From Archilochus colubris (lineage: Eukaryota; Chordata; Aves; Apodiformes; Trochilidae), in contig CM041090.1 in the NCBI GenBank assembly GCA_023079485.1, positions 496,001 through 560,000 on the forward strand: a stretch of DNA of 64,000 nt. Reading direction: 5' to 3'. This document shows positions 13,201-28,200 of this stretch, one piece after another. The notes under the pieces are model-generated. The model was not told where the DNA came from. It ran no database searches and saw only the letters and a program-made list of their open reading frames with translations. The position numbers and the translations under genes were made by a program. Position 1 is the first letter of the stretch; the number at the start of each line of letters is the position of its first letter.

Positions 13201-16200
13201 AGAGGCACCATATACAAGCAAGCGTCTTTTCCAGAAGGGACAAAGGGCTTGCTGCTCCAACATTAGGTCCAAGGTGAGCACAACTTTACCAAAGTCAAAG
13301 GCAGTTTTCAAGAGGAGCTGTAAATTACTTCATTGCCTCGGAGCCCAATGTTTCCCTGGTACCCTTGGAGCAGAGGAATACTGCAGTCTGGTGCATGCAA
13401 GCAGCACTACCCCACCAAAGACTGCTCACTGCTTCCACCACACCATGAAGGACAGTGCAGACACCCAAACAAGTCCCAGCTAAGCTAATTCTGGAGTGGG
13501 AAGCTGCTCAGCTGTGCCAGGACAGTGCTGCACTGGAGATCATCAGCCCTGCTCAGCACCAGTATTTATTAGGTTAGCTGCAGAGCTGTGATTATTAGAC
13601 AGAAATTATGTGTTCAGGCAGCGAGTGGGAGCTGCACATCCCTGGTGTATTTACAGTTCACTCACAGTGACTTTGCACTGAAGAGGCATCTCCAGGAACT
13701 CAGAGCAACCAAATACTTTAAACAAGCACTGCAAGAAAAGTGTTTTTCCCATAGAATGACATGACAAGTTCCTTCAGCTAAAATTCTCTTTGGGGTCTGC
13801 TCCTTACCTGGTGTCTGGTGTCACTGAGCTGGCAGGATCTGAGTGAGAACCCCTTTGCTGCCTGGTAACCAGAGGTCTGACATACTCCATCTACCTCCCT
13901 CACACTGCTTGTTTAGGTATTTTTGACGACTGCAGTAGTTCTGTAAATCATCCAGAAATGCTTTCTGTGAGACCACTGCTCCTCTGTAACAACACAGTAG
14001 CTTTGATATGAAAAGTGCCTTCCCAAGCCTGACTTCATGTACTGCCAGTCTTGATACCTTAAACCAGGTCCCCCAAAATGCTTGCTTTTGGCAGTACAGC
14101 AGTTCTGTTTCCCTCCAGAAAATGCTGCAATTCTTCTCATTCTTTGCAAGTTTTGGTATCACAAGTGATGTGTTCCTGCTGGAAAGCAGCAAAGCACCTT
14201 AGCTGGCCCTCTGCCCACTGCCCTCCTCAGACTTCGTATAACCTCCACTTACCTCTTCACTTGCATTATGCAAACTCTTGTTTTCATGGTACTTCAGAGC
14301 ACTGAACTGCAGATAGGTCAGGTAACCAATGCCAGTGTATTAGCAGTGAACCCTCTGCTGAGCACCATACCTGGTATTTAGGGTCACGATGTACCCTTGC
14401 CTTCTGCTTCCCTTCTCCAGAGATCTCTGTTGCTCTGTCCTCCGCATCAGGAATATCCCTGCTCTGACTGGAGAGGAAGACACAGAGGTGGAGGCTGCAT
14501 CTGGGAGCCCATGGGACACCAGCCACATCTGCTGAGGAGGTGGAAGCCTGTCTCCCATGGACACATAGCCCTCACTCAGTTCATTTCTTTGATCTCCCAA
14601 ATCTCATGGGTTGACTCCTCAGACTCTCAGTGTCAGCAGGCTTCAGAGAAACACTGGTTTCTACAGAGTCCTGCTGTAACAACTCCCAGAAGATACAGTA
14701 AGTAGGTTGTCTTCTTCCCTCAGGCTGAGCTATTGTCTCACAGCAACAGCACAAGCACAACATGCCCAGGTCAGGGCAGCTGCTTTGCTTAGAGGAGTAA
14801 CTAACAAGAAGAGAAGGGAGGCTTTTTAAATTAGAAATGCTCTTGACAGTTATCAAAGTCAGGGCTACCTGCAGAGGCTGGTCTGCATCAGGCTTTGTAT
14901 TTCAAACAAGAAAGTTAAGCTGTAAGCCACTTGCAGCTACAGCTTTTTATTCTTTCATATTGAAGTTTATGTTGGACCCAAACATAATAAGCAAACAGGA
15001 GAGAAAACCCCAAGACCCTCTCCTGGGTTACCATGTTAGAGCAATGCACTGAGACTTGATCCCCTCCTGTGTGCAGATCACAGTCAGATCACAAGCCTGC
15101 CCTCTGGCCCTGCCATTCTTGATCCTAGCAGAGAGCCACAGCCCCCCAAACCCACCTTGCCCTGTTCCAGGGGCTGAGAGCCAGGCTGCAGGAGAGCTCT
15201 GGAAGCACAATTGAGTAGAGAGAAAGGAGAGAGGAGCAGAAGTGTTTCTCTGATTCATCCCAGGTGTTGAGGGATAATGACCATCACCTGAACATTTCTG
15301 TATTTAAATGGTGTATTTTTCAGTATGAATTCCTTTAGTGAGCTGGTATGGGTTAGGGTTAGGGTTAGCGAGCAACCTCAGCTACACCTGAATTTTAACT
15401 GTTACAGAAGCTTTGCTCCTTTAGTATTTCCCTTCAAATTCAGTGATACAAAAAGCACTACTGAAGTGGGATCCTATTTGCATCTTAGTCCACTGCAAAT
15501 AAAGATTTTGGTATTACCTATTAGCAAGACCAAACTGCAGAGCAGCTCTGAGTCATGGCTGCTCCTCTCCTCAGCTCACCCCGTCTCCAGGGTTCTGCAG
15601 AAGCTGCCTCCAGCAGCTGAACAGGCAACGAGTGCCTCATGGCACCCTGGCACAGCCCCCAGCTTGTCTTGGGGGGAAGCTCTGCTGAAGTGAACATGTC
15701 AGTCACTTACTGAGCTGGAAGAGAGAATCCAAGCCAGATTTGAAAGCAGGTTTGTACACACATGCACGAGCTGCCCTCATTTTCCAAAGCCTTTGCAATT
15801 CTCCACATAGGAACAGCAGCAACGGAGAGCAAATACTCATTTCTGGAGTAATCTGGCAATTGCTTAAATTAAAAACAAAAATCTGCAGCCTGTTCTGAAT
15901 CAGATGAAAGAGATGGGGAATCAAATCTTAAAGGAAGCTGTGATTCACGCCTGCATCACATACTGCCTGCAAAATCGTGCCTTAAACCTTACACAGAGGG
16001 ACTTGGAGCATTCTGTCTCATTGCCATCTCCAGCAGACACAGAGACAGCTCAGGGGTGAAGAGACACACAGAGGAATGCAAACCAGACTGCAGCTGCCTC
16101 ACAAAAGCAGCAGACAACCCAGGATTCAAAATACAAACCCAGAGAGGAACCTCCTCTTATTTACAGTTCGTAGTGCATCAGTTAGGAGCATTTAATGCAG

Positions 16201-19200
16201 ATTTCTGATGAAAAGATGCTTGAAAAATATCAAGCTTTCCCTGATTTCCTGGTTGGTTTGGTTCAGAGATCAGAGTGTCTGGTGAGATAGTTTAGATTCT
16301 GGGAGATATTCTGAGTCAGCTGTTGTGTTATTCACTTCATTTGTCCATCTTTCGTACAGAGGTATAAGTGGAAGCCTAACCAGGACAGAGAACAATGCTC
16401 TAACTTGTCAAAGAGGAAAGAAACTAAAAGGCTTCACTATATTGGCACACTTCTGGTACGTCTAGGATGGAGAGGCAGATGGTGTGATACTAGCAGATTA
16501 TGTCATCAAGGACTGTAAAGAGCACAAGTTCCTAGAAACTCACGGGTTTCCAGACAGGAGAGGCCCATCCATGTAACCACTAACTTCTACCCTCAGTTAA
16601 TACCATACTGTATCACTGAGATCTTTGTCACTAACTTTCCCTTTACCTTCCTACTTCTGACCATTATTTCCCATGGGGTGTCATCAAAACCTTTCCTACA
16701 TCACTGTGTTGAGCACCTTAACCAGCCAGTCCCATAGAGGCTTGAGACAAGACCAGCTCTGTGACTATCTCAGATTTCCCTTTCTCTGAGAAGCCACGAC
16801 ACTACACAATATTCCATTTGTCACCCCAGTACAAGCTGGAAATTCCACTTCACCAGATCCATCCACTGTTAAACAGACAGTTCCCCAGCCTTTCCTATTA
16901 TCTGTATGAACATACAGAAAAGAAATCCACTGAGAGTTGCTAAACAAATCGGTTTCATCAAAGAGTTGCAAACTATTCAGGGTTGTACATCCTTGCCACG
17001 CTCTTCTATTCTTCCCTAAATATTGCACACAAATATCATCTGAGCCAGGAGACTGCGCTAGACAGAGCTTTGTTGTAACCTAGCCTGGATGCTCTGATGT
17101 CCATGTATGACCACCCACTACTTTGAAAAGACCACCCTGACACCCTATGGGTACAGATCATAAACCAGTTTGTCATTTAAGCTCATCTTCTGCTGGTCTT
17201 CAGGTCATGGAGCACTCCTTCCAACCCAGGCCCAATAACAGACTCTCTGCCCTACCATCTGGACTTGATCTTAACCCTTTCCTCTCTGAGAGCCAAGTCA
17301 CACACTGTATCACCAAACACCCTGTTATCTCCTGATGGGAGATGCATGCAGGACTCTAGATGCTAACTAGTGTGCTCCATGAAAGGAGTCAAACTGGCAA
17401 GGAGCATTTCTTCATGTGTCTGCCTTTATTAGATACACTGTGTACAGTCTTTTCCTGCAGCCTTTGTCTTGCGCTTAGCAGTGCTCAGCCCCTGTGGTTA
17501 ACTTACTCAGGCAACCTGATGAAAAGGTGCAGAGGAGAGTGTGTATTAATAAATGCACACACAAATATGATATATCATACCTCCAAACAGCAGCAAAAAT
17601 CTTCTGAGCTGATAAAGCTAACACAGAAGACAGTATTAAGGGCAACATCAGATTGATGCAGGAGAACAGCCAGGGAATATCTAAATAATATTACAGCATT
17701 ATTTTATGAGATGCATTGGTCTAGATGTGAAATATGAGAGCATGAAACACAAGACTAGAGGGGAAAGCCAGAGTACATCATTTCAGGAAGCCAGACAATA
17801 AAATCTCAGCCCTATACAGTCAGCAACTTCAGAAGAGTTTTAGTTGCCCCCAGTAACTTCTTCTAAACCAGGATCCAGACCCTGGGGCCCACAGAGGTGG
17901 AAAGAGAAAGCCCAAAAGAAATCACAGACTTTATTCCCCAAATAATGTTTGTAGGGATGAAGCATTAACACAGCTGCAGACACGCAAGACAGGGGCCTTC
18001 CTGCAGATCTTTGCCAAGGTGCTTCAGTCATACTGCAGAAATAACCACTTATTATGGGACTTATTATGTCCCACAGCCCTAGGCACACAGCTCTGCCTAG
18101 CCTGAAGGTCTGGCAATAAAAACTCACTGTCAGGTGGAATGTCATCAAACTGTACAGTGTGGCTGCTATTAGGGTGTTTTCTTTAGCAACTGGGTGAGAC
18201 TCAAGCCCATTATCAGTGTGACCTGTATCTCTTACACTCACTTCTCCAGAGGTCAAAGGCTTGTGCATTAACCAAGCCTGAAATGCTGTTTTCCTAATAT
18301 ACTGTGAATACAGATTCAGCAGGAAAGGATTTAAATGAACGCGGGCAGAAAAGCAACCAAAAAAGCAGCTTGCCAGAGTATTGAGGAGTGATGAGACAGA
18401 CCTGTCTTTGGTACTTCATACCTGGGAAAAGCAGCCTGGGTGGGTCTTCATTCCAGCACACACAGAGCTCTACACTCCCTGGCTGGAGGATCACCTCAGG
18501 TCACTCCAAATCCAATTAGACAAAGCCAACATCCTTTACCTGGACCTGAGCAAAGCCTTCGACACAGTCCTGCACAACATCCTGGTCTCCAAGATGGTAA
18601 AACATGGGTTTGATGGATGGTCTACTTGGGAGATTAAGAACTGGCTTGGTGGCTGCACCCAAAGAGGGGCTGTCAGTAGGTCCATGTCCAAGTGGAGGCC
18701 AGTGACAAGTGGAGTCCCACAGGGCTCAGTGTTGGGACCATTTCTATTTAACATCTGTGTCAGCAACACGGACGGTGGCATTGAGTGCAGCCTCAGCAGG
18801 TTCACTGATGACACCAAGCTGTGTGGTGCAGCTGCCACACTGGAGGGAAGGGATGCAGTTCTTAGTATTTCAAAACACTTTACAAGCATTGAGTTGTTAA
18901 ACCTCACAGCATTTGTGTGAAGCAGGAAGATGTTCTTCATTTTAGAGGTAAGGGAAGAAAATAACAGCACTCAACTTGTGCTATGACAATGAAGACACAG
19001 CAAACCAGGAACAGAGATGAGCTCCAGATCTTGGCTTGAAGGATAACATTCCAACAACATCTCCATACTGCCCACCAAAAAGAAGTACTCTGTGGGACTG
19101 TCACAAGATTTGTTGAAGAGGAAAGGAGTGAGCCTGCTCTACCACAGCTCCTCGTCTGAAAAGGGATATCATGGTGGCTTCATTCACCAAAGACACTATA

Positions 19201-22200
19201 ACCTACTGAAAAAATAGCATCTATTTGACAAATTACTATGGAGAAGGCTTTTTAAAAGTTTCAGCTGTGATCTTTCAGACTGAATTGTCATCTGAGTTGT
19301 ACCTATAAAAGTCAAGCCTCTTATTGACAACACTGTACTCACATTTGCATTACAACCTAGTTTCATCCATACTTTCACCAAGGACAACAGCCTCTTAGAC
19401 ACACAAGGCAGGGACTTCCACACTCTTTATACCAAGAAGTTATAAGAAACTAGTTAAAACAACTTCTGACTTCTGCCAAGTTCCTACATGGATTACTACT
19501 TGGAGAAGACTGAGGTAACAACAAAGTAATTGTATTACAGCCATCACAGAGGGATAAGAAGTCCCTTTATGATGTCACAGAAGGACCAAGAACTCCACAG
19601 GCAATGGAATAAATAGTCCTTTTGTTCCACCCTATTAATGCAGAGCACAATAACATATTGTTTCCAACCTGTTGTGCACAGACCCAAGGGAGACAGCAGA
19701 CTACTTCAAAGGAATCTGCAGGCTGGCAGGCTTACGTTTGTTTGACAACAGATGGCATCTCCAGTAGAAAAAAAATAAGTTAAAATGAGAGGCACATAGA
19801 CTTCAAAGGAAAATTAATGTCCAAAAGAAAGTGGAGAAAAAGTCTTGGGTTAAGCTGGAGGTGGAATGATGTTTGAACATCACAGACAAACTGATGAAGA
19901 ATACTCCCATAGCTAGGATGTCAAAAAAGGACTTGTGAGGTTCAGATTCCCCGTTCTGCTATGAGTATGGCCATACTACAGATTTATTTTGAACCAGCTC
20001 AAAACTAGAATTTCATCAGCAGGATACTACATCCCAATTCAAAACCATGATTCCCCCAAATTCTTCAGATTTCGACCCCCATAATCTTGTAGCCATGGGG
20101 CAACAAGTTCCCTTGATCACTAATACCAATGGGGTCTGGGCACCTGTGTTTGCCAGTACCTTCATTGCTTTTCCTTCCAGCTTCATCCTGGTGAGAGGCA
20201 GAGGCTCTTTTTCATCTGTCTGGTCAGATGTTGATATACAATGGATGTGAGCAAGACCAGACTGATGCTGAATCGCTGTGCTGGTGCCAGATCTAAAGAA
20301 AAACACTCCCTCAGAGAGAAAGAATACTGACTAAGTTTTGCAGAGAGATGGGATGTGAATGACACATTTCATGTTACAAACCAGCCTTTGGGAGACAGCT
20401 GAAATAAACATTAATCAGTCTTGTGGTTTAAAGCTTTAAGAGCACAGAAGCTTTTGGAAGTACACAAATGATCCTTCTCTTTGGAGTGTGCAACTTCTTG
20501 CTATTGTAGCTCTTAAAGCTTACTTCAAGCACACTCACATGAGAGTTTTAGGCAGTGTGAACCCACAAATTAGGGGTGGAAAAAACTCGTGGGATCCATC
20601 AGAGAGCACTGCAGACAAAGAACTCTTTTACTGATCGTTCCTCAATCAAATTGTTTCAAGACCCTGTGTTTTCAAAGAAGCAGATGAAAGCATTGCCACT
20701 CTTGGCTTCTTGATAGACCTGTAAAGATAAGGAGAGCCTCTCCAGTAACATTCAGCTATTCTGCAATCCTTCCTGCAACATGTCAGAAAAGAAAAGTCTG
20801 TAGAGTCAAGTGAAAGCAAAGCTGTAAAAGGAGAACTCGGATCTGCTGCTGCTGTTTCAGAGAAAATAAATTAAACCTTTGCATCAGAGCTTTCTTGTTT
20901 CCACCAGAAGGAAACAGCTGAGATTGCTGTGCCTGAACCTCCCACTTTTATTTTTGTAGAAGGAGTAGGAAGAGTGAGGAAATCAGAGGAGGCACTGCTT
21001 AAAGTTGACGTGGATGAGAGCATGATACAGACAGATAGAATCAGCCCTGGAGGATCCCAGGGGCAGAACAATATGTACCCAAAAGGAAAAGGAATCCCAG
21101 GGATAGACCAGCTGAATTACTAGTGATCATGGGCAGCCTCTCATGTAAAACATCTCTGGGACCTGAGCACCAGAAGGTAGCATCTCTACTTCCAGTCTTC
21201 AAACAGAGGTCCACGTGAGAGCCAGGGTCTTACAACCTGCAGGCCCGGCATATAGACTGGATTAATTAGTAGAAGCAATAAGTAGTACAAACAAAGCATT
21301 AATGGGCAATAAACATGATATTTTGGGTAAGGGTGAACATGACTTCTGTGAGAGGAAGTCCTGTGACACCCACTTCTTGGTTTTCTTTGGAGAAGTTAGT
21401 GATCTCTTTGGCATAGTTAATTTATTTCAAAAATGTTTTTTTATTACATTCTTCAGAAGACATCTTTAGGATGTAACTGGTGATGACAAAGATATCTGGC
21501 AGGGTTCTGCAGGTAGCACGGAAAGAGGAGATAGGAATTTACTACTGTCAGATTTAAAAGTTAGCAAAAAAGAAGCCATTTAAATATTTTTTTTTAATTA
21601 ATTATATTTTCAGTGCCAGGCAGCAGATCTGTGAACTCCATGGAAAGGGATGTTGATACACAAGGTTACATTTGCTCAAGAGAATTAATAGAAGACAGAG
21701 CCATCAGTAACTATTAGAGAGACAGAGATCAAGCTCTGAAAAGCTCCAGAGCTTTAAATATTTGAAAGCTGTGAAAGTGTCAGAAGGAAATGTCATCTAT
21801 GCTCATGCTGTTCCATCTCTAATAGTGGCCCCAAGCTTGCATTGAGGGAAGAATAATATTGGGCTAGATGGACCCTTGGAATGAGCCAGTTTGAACAGTT
21901 CATGTGCTCTTCTATGTTAAGAAGAATGAAGACAGTGAAAAGAAGCCTTGAAAATGAATTCTCTCATCATTGCACAGTGATTTATTTTTTTTAAAAACCA
22001 AAAGATTTTATTTCCCAGCAGAGAGGGGAAGATAAAGAGAGGACCTATTCCAAGCACCCAAGACTGAGCAAGCCTTATGAACCACCAGAAGAGAATCTGC
22101 CACATACTTTGAAAGGGAGAATGCAGTTTAAGCAAAGGCTTTGAGATTACATTGTAATTGCCCAATTAGCTCTTGCATGCAAAAGGGATTCTCTTGCATT

Positions 22201-25200
22201 TATCTATATCCAGCAGGGCAGAAACCCGGAGTTTTCTGCCAGCTGTGGATTTGCTCTTGCAATTCATTAGGATTAATTTCTTCACCACCCACACAATTCC
22301 CTGAATCTCTTCCTGCCCTTCCCACCCCATTGCCACCTGTCAAAGTTAGAAAGATGATTGGTGCTTCTTTAAAAGCAGCACAGAACATCATTATCCATCT
22401 ATTTATTGACAGATGCATTTTTTTCATCCCTTGCTTGCTAAACCAGTTCTTTCCTAAAATCTGCATTCTGTCAAGCTCTGCCCAGAGCACATATGTGCAT
22501 GCAGTGTTAGATCACATCACCTCCTATAAGCCTTGCACATATAATGCATATATAATGAAACTGTGTCCCTATTCCCCAACATCCGAGATAGCAATTACTT
22601 TGTCAAGTCCCAAGTAAAGCACAAAAAGATTTTGAGATGTATTTGTCATCAAATTAAATTATAACCTGGGTATAGTGGCCAGCATAAAGACTTCAGCCTG
22701 GCCCAGAGCAATTGTTTTTATTTCTAAAGCAAAGGATAAAGTTGGGTAGATTAAAATGTAAACACATGCAATCCTGCTGTTGAGTCATTGGGAAGCATTA
22801 GGACAGATTGTTTCTCCTTTTTTCTTCCCTATCTCAGCCTAAGGCTTGTCCAGAGTCACAGTAAACCAGCAAGGCATTAACCCTGAATGCTTTGGCTCAT
22901 CCACCCATGTTTACTAAAGCACATCTTTTCAGAAAGCCTCTTGAGAGGCTAGAAGTGCCTCTATTACTAGAACTGCTCTGTAAATCGATTGGTTTGGGAA
23001 GAATTATCTCTGATCCTGTTTATGTCACGGTATGACATTAATTCCTAAGAGCTGTCTTTCAAACTGGACATGATGATAGCAGCAGAAAGCCTGCACTTCC
23101 CTTTTATGAAGCCTAAGCACTGCAAGACTGCTTCTGACCTGCAGTTCCCACCCGTGCTGGTAGCTATCTGAATTCCATCAAAGGGGAGCACAGGTAAACT
23201 GGGAAGCTTCAATAAAACACTTTGCCTTGAAACATCTATCACAGTCCTTTAAATAAAATCAGAGCATTTTCAGTGGCCACAGCTGGAGAAGAGGAAGAAT
23301 GGCCTCACAAACAACTCCTCATCAACGCCCAGGAGATGGGGCAGTGATGAGGCACCTAACCACAGAATATCTCAATTTGGAAAGGACCCGTAACAACCAT
23401 GGAGTCCAACCCTCTGCTCCTTGCACAACTACTTAAAACTAAATGACATGTCTAAGAGGGTCATTTAGACATCCCTTGAATTCTGACAGGCTTGGTGCTG
23501 TGACCACTTCCCTGAGGAGCTTGTTCTAGCCATCAACCACCCTGCCAGTGAAGAACGTTTTCCCCATGGCCCATCTGAACTTCCTCTGACAGTTTCATTC
23601 CATTTCCTCATGCCTTAGAATCAGATGAGTCAGCCTCTCTCCATGCCAGCACCTCAGCTGCAGAATGGGAATCACAGCATTTACTGGGAAGCACACTAGA
23701 GAAGTCTGAGAAAGGTTCATACAAGGGAGTGGAAAAAGCTGAGCAGAGCTCTTGGGTATCCTCCTGTTCCAGTCTCTACAATAGCAGCACAACACAGAGA
23801 TACCCAAATTTGCTTTCAACTGGCAAGTACCACCAGCAGGCTCAGTGGGAACTAATGCATCCCAGCAAGAAGCAAAGCACACAGCCCTCTCAGGCTGCAT
23901 TTTTTTCTTACCCACTGTTTCTGCATCTTCAGTCCCTTCAACAGCATCCACCACTCCACAACGTGCACATCTGCAGTTTGCATCCTGCCCTCTCGAGTTG
24001 CTTGGGCTTTCCTGACAGAATTAAATGAATAGCAAATAGAGTGCTGGCTTTCCCTCCCCCTTACTTCACCCTCCTCTTGCTTTTCTAGATGCTGAAGTCA
24101 GAAGCTCCTCTGAATCAGATTTCAGCTGACACAAAGCCAGTAGTTTTCCTCGAAGAAGTCTGGGTGTTAATGACAGAAACAGCAGCTGCCTCTAAGTACT
24201 TCATCAGCTGAATGCAGTCAAAGGGCAGTAAAAGCCAAGGCCAGGAGCAGGTGTGGGGGCAGAGTAATGGCAGAACCTACCCAGGCAGGCTCTGGTGGGG
24301 AAGGCAGGGAGGCCACCACCTCCTGATGGACAGAGAGACCAGGGACAGCCATGGGGGCAGCAGGAATGAGGCTGCAGCAGGGCATGTGCTCCCCTGGACA
24401 CAGGTCAGGCAGGTGCTGCCAGTGGGATGCAGGGCTGCTGCCCCTCAGCCCTCCACCCAGAAACCCTCCTGCTGCTTCCCTTCCTAAAAGTGCCACACCA
24501 ACCCAGGCACTTGCATCTCAGGTGCCAAAAACTGATTAGGGTTTGAACCTCCCAAGCATCCCACAAGCATCTCCCCCACCCCAGTAAGAGCAATGTTTCC
24601 TTTCTTACAGCTGAGAAAAAAAAACAACAACCCATGGCAAAGAGATTGAAGTAATTTGCTAGAACTGTGACTGTGACTGAGTTCTTGTTCTCAACATCCA
24701 GTGCTTGACTCAAAATGAAAGTTTGGTTGTTCTGGGCGAGGGTCCAAGGACATGCTTTGTTGGCAGCATTAAACAATTTATTTAGAGCTCTTTGATTCCC
24801 ACACGTTCAAAGCACTTGTACTTTTCACAAAACACTGTGGTGTCATTGAACATGATGTTATGTTTGAAGTGAAAAGAGAAAAAAAAACCTCTCCATCTAT
24901 TATTAAATGTAAATAAGAGTTGCTCTCCTGCAATCATCTGTCTTAACAGAGAATGAAATCAGACTGAGCCTGGCCCTAGCTGTGATGATTTATCATCAAT
25001 TTACAGAGACAAAAAAAGTATCCTGTCAGATCTACCATCATTTATTTCCTCCTGAAAGAAGGTATCCTGGGAGAGAATGAAGAGTGGAGGAGAACACAGA
25101 AGTATGGGAGGACTTAATCATGTTGTATGGATGCTAAGGACCACAGCAGAAGTCATGTGCATGATTCTGTTTTAATGGGTTCACTTACATGATCCAAAAC

Positions 25201-28200
25201 TTTACACTGAAGGATTTTAAACAGTGGCAGGGAAGTGTGATGTTGCCTCCAGTCGTCAGCTTTAGCAACTTATCTGAAAAATGTTCTTACTGGAGAGAAC
25301 CTTCAGAGTACTCCAGAAAACTTTTGCAAAGGGCACAAAACTTGCTTTGTGAGAGCTCCTTCTGCAGTAAATGCCAGCTGCAGGCTTCACAAGATAGTTT
25401 AGTGAAGGCATCTTTTACCACATTGTTAAGAGACTCCAGGACTTTTTATTTGGGTGATCCTGAGAGTATGGCATTACTGAAAAATGCTTCTTCTGCAGGC
25501 AGGCAGGAGGAAACAAATCTATTCCTTAGAAAAACTGTCCTACAAATGAGTGGGAAGCAGCTGGGATTTTAATTTGTTTTCAATTCTTTAATGAATGTTT
25601 TAATGTATGTTATCAAAACTACACCATAAGTACAGTGCTGGTGCCATTCCATTGACACTAGAATGGTTCCAACATGAAGGAGCCAGGGGTCAGGTTCTCA
25701 TGTCTGAATATTCCCAAGGGCAAAAAGTGCCTGGATACAAGCAGAGTGATTTTCTTTCCCTTTCATGCCTACTCTCTGCTCAATCTCTCTTTTTTTGACA
25801 AGCCTACAACCTGAACCCAGAGAGCAGGCAAGCCCCAGAGCCTCCATGTACTCTCATGTGCCTCACTGTTTCTAGAGCAATGGTGAGCAGTAGCATCCCA
25901 AACAGAGGCACAGCATAGTAGTTGTGCCCCTCAGGATTTAAGAGCCTCCCAGGTATCTGTCAAGAGACCTAAATACATTAAGAGAGTGTTTTCCCTAGTA
26001 GGTGCTCATAATGTACCCATACTTCAATAGCCTGACAATCCTAAGCATACATAAATGTATGGAACCAGAACTGCTGCAGGATCCATGCTATAATCCTAAC
26101 TTTCTCTTCTGGTTGTTTTCCAGTTCTCACATTTATCACCCCTGTTAGCACCCAGTCATCTGGCACGGAGCTTAGATGAAATCACTGTCACTTCTGGGGG
26201 TTAAAGTTCTTCGGCAGAAAAACAACAAATAATGAGCAGCATGGCACTAAAACCTTTATGACTTGACCAATAAAACAGTTCTCCATGCTTCATGGGCAGC
26301 TCAGATGCTTAACATAAGGGATACTGTGGTGATTAATAATTAATTGGCTGGAGACACTGCAAGCCCAAGGAGAAATGCCTCCCATCTGTAAGCTCTGGGG
26401 GCTGCACTTTGTATGAGGGGGGAAGGGGAGGTGGTAAGTCAAGAAGGTGACAAGGTTGGTGTGCCCTTAGAAACCTTGGTGTGCCCTCAGAAACCAGCAG
26501 CCTTTTTGAGACACGTTGCCTTTTGTCCCTCAGCACAGAGGAAGGTATTAAACTGAACTTCTCCAGGTGGCTTTCACTACCCCAGCCACCAGGGGACCAG
26601 AGCAGCCATGATCCCTGCCAGTTCCTGGTGACAGCTCACCAAAATGAGATACATCATTAGCTGCAGTCATGTATTTAATAGGCTTTAACATCAGCTTTAA
26701 TGAGACACCTCTGAGGCCTCGAGAGAGGTAACAAGACAGCTGGAAACATATTTCAAAGTCCTGTGAGTATGAGAAGTAGAATTCAAGTTCAGAGATACTG
26801 AATACAAGATTTTTAAGCATCTGATGTGTTAGAGACTACAAGGTTGTTCTTTACACTAACTCTAAAATCTCCTTCTGCACAAATTTGTTGGATCCAGCAA
26901 TGGCTTTAACTGTATCAAGAACATCTAAAACAACAGCTTCAATAGGAGCTGAACTGCACATCTCAAAGTAATTACACTTTACAAAGGGAATCTCTGAAGC
27001 ATTTCAATTAAATGCTGTATTACAAACAGCACTTGAGCCACAGATGAAGATAAGATGTCACATTCACTCCAGCTTGCTTCCTGCTTCCTTGGCTTTCTTT
27101 AAGAAGCAGAGGGTATTTTAAAGAATGTTGAAAAAGTTCAAGTTCTGGTTGGTCCTGGGGGGCTGAAGAGCACGAAACGGAAAAGCATAAGGGGTTTCAC
27201 CTTCCCCAACCCCTTTTCCTTTGCCTTCCAATGCAGCTCTCAGATTCCCTCCCATTAGCTCTGCCTGGGTACAAGGAACAGAAGAGGACTCTGCAGTCGG
27301 GGGGACCTGTGACCAATCCAGTTAACAGGATGTTGGGACGAATGCCTTTCTGTCCTCCCTTGTCCCCCAAGGGATGTCCTGCCTGCTTGCCTGGCTTTGC
27401 CAAGGCCTCTGGTTACCCTGATGCAGAGCTTCTCCTGCCAGCAACACTCTGCCCATGGGAGGGATGGAATGTGACCCAGACAATAAAACAAAGTGGAATT
27501 TACATGGGTCCACATGGTTTGGATTTGTTTATCCTTCCAGAGGCTTTTGCTCAAGAGAAGTCACAGATCTCTTTTGCTTATGAGACCCATAGGAAAAAAA
27601 AATATTCATAGTACTTCCTTTCTTCTAGTCTCAGGAACACCTGAGCTTGAAATGGAGCCATTTAGTTTGCTTCTCTCTCTGATCTGTTTCTTCTGGGCTT
27701 ACACTGGAAATACTCAGCTCTATTTCTATTTCTCGCAGTACACCCCATTCCTCAATGCATTGAGCCCAGTACTCTCACAGTAGCAAGCACAAGAGGCACA
27801 AGGCTCCAGCAGCAGAGAATAGAAGAGGTCTATTCCACATCCCAAAGAACTGCCAAAGAGAGGATAGCCAGCTGCCTTGGATGACAAGCAACCATAAAAA
27901 TTAGAGTGAACAAGGGTACAGCAAATGGCACAGCAATCAGGAACAATGAATGTTATAACTGGAGACAGATGGTGGGTGGATTTCAGCTCTGGACATGCAT
28001 GTTTAACTCCAGCCTCCACGGATTCTGAAACCTCCAGCACTGCCTTCTCACCTTTCCACAGTGCTTTCATCACAGGGGTACTCAAAAGATACACTAACTT
28101 GTGTATCCTTACTGCTGGGACTCAGAAAAAAGGCACCAGTAATTGGCTCTCCATGTTTGGTAGTCAGGTAAGGAAGAAAGGGCAGAAGGGATCCTCTCAG

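Noticed and set aside
18536..18970. 144-codon minus-strand frame
   Set aside because: It is the antisense shadow of the CR1 reverse-transcriptase fragment.
22141..22617. 158-codon plus-strand frame
   Set aside because: Cys/Ser/Pro-rich with no domain, no splice or promoter context; length is within chance for this much DNA.
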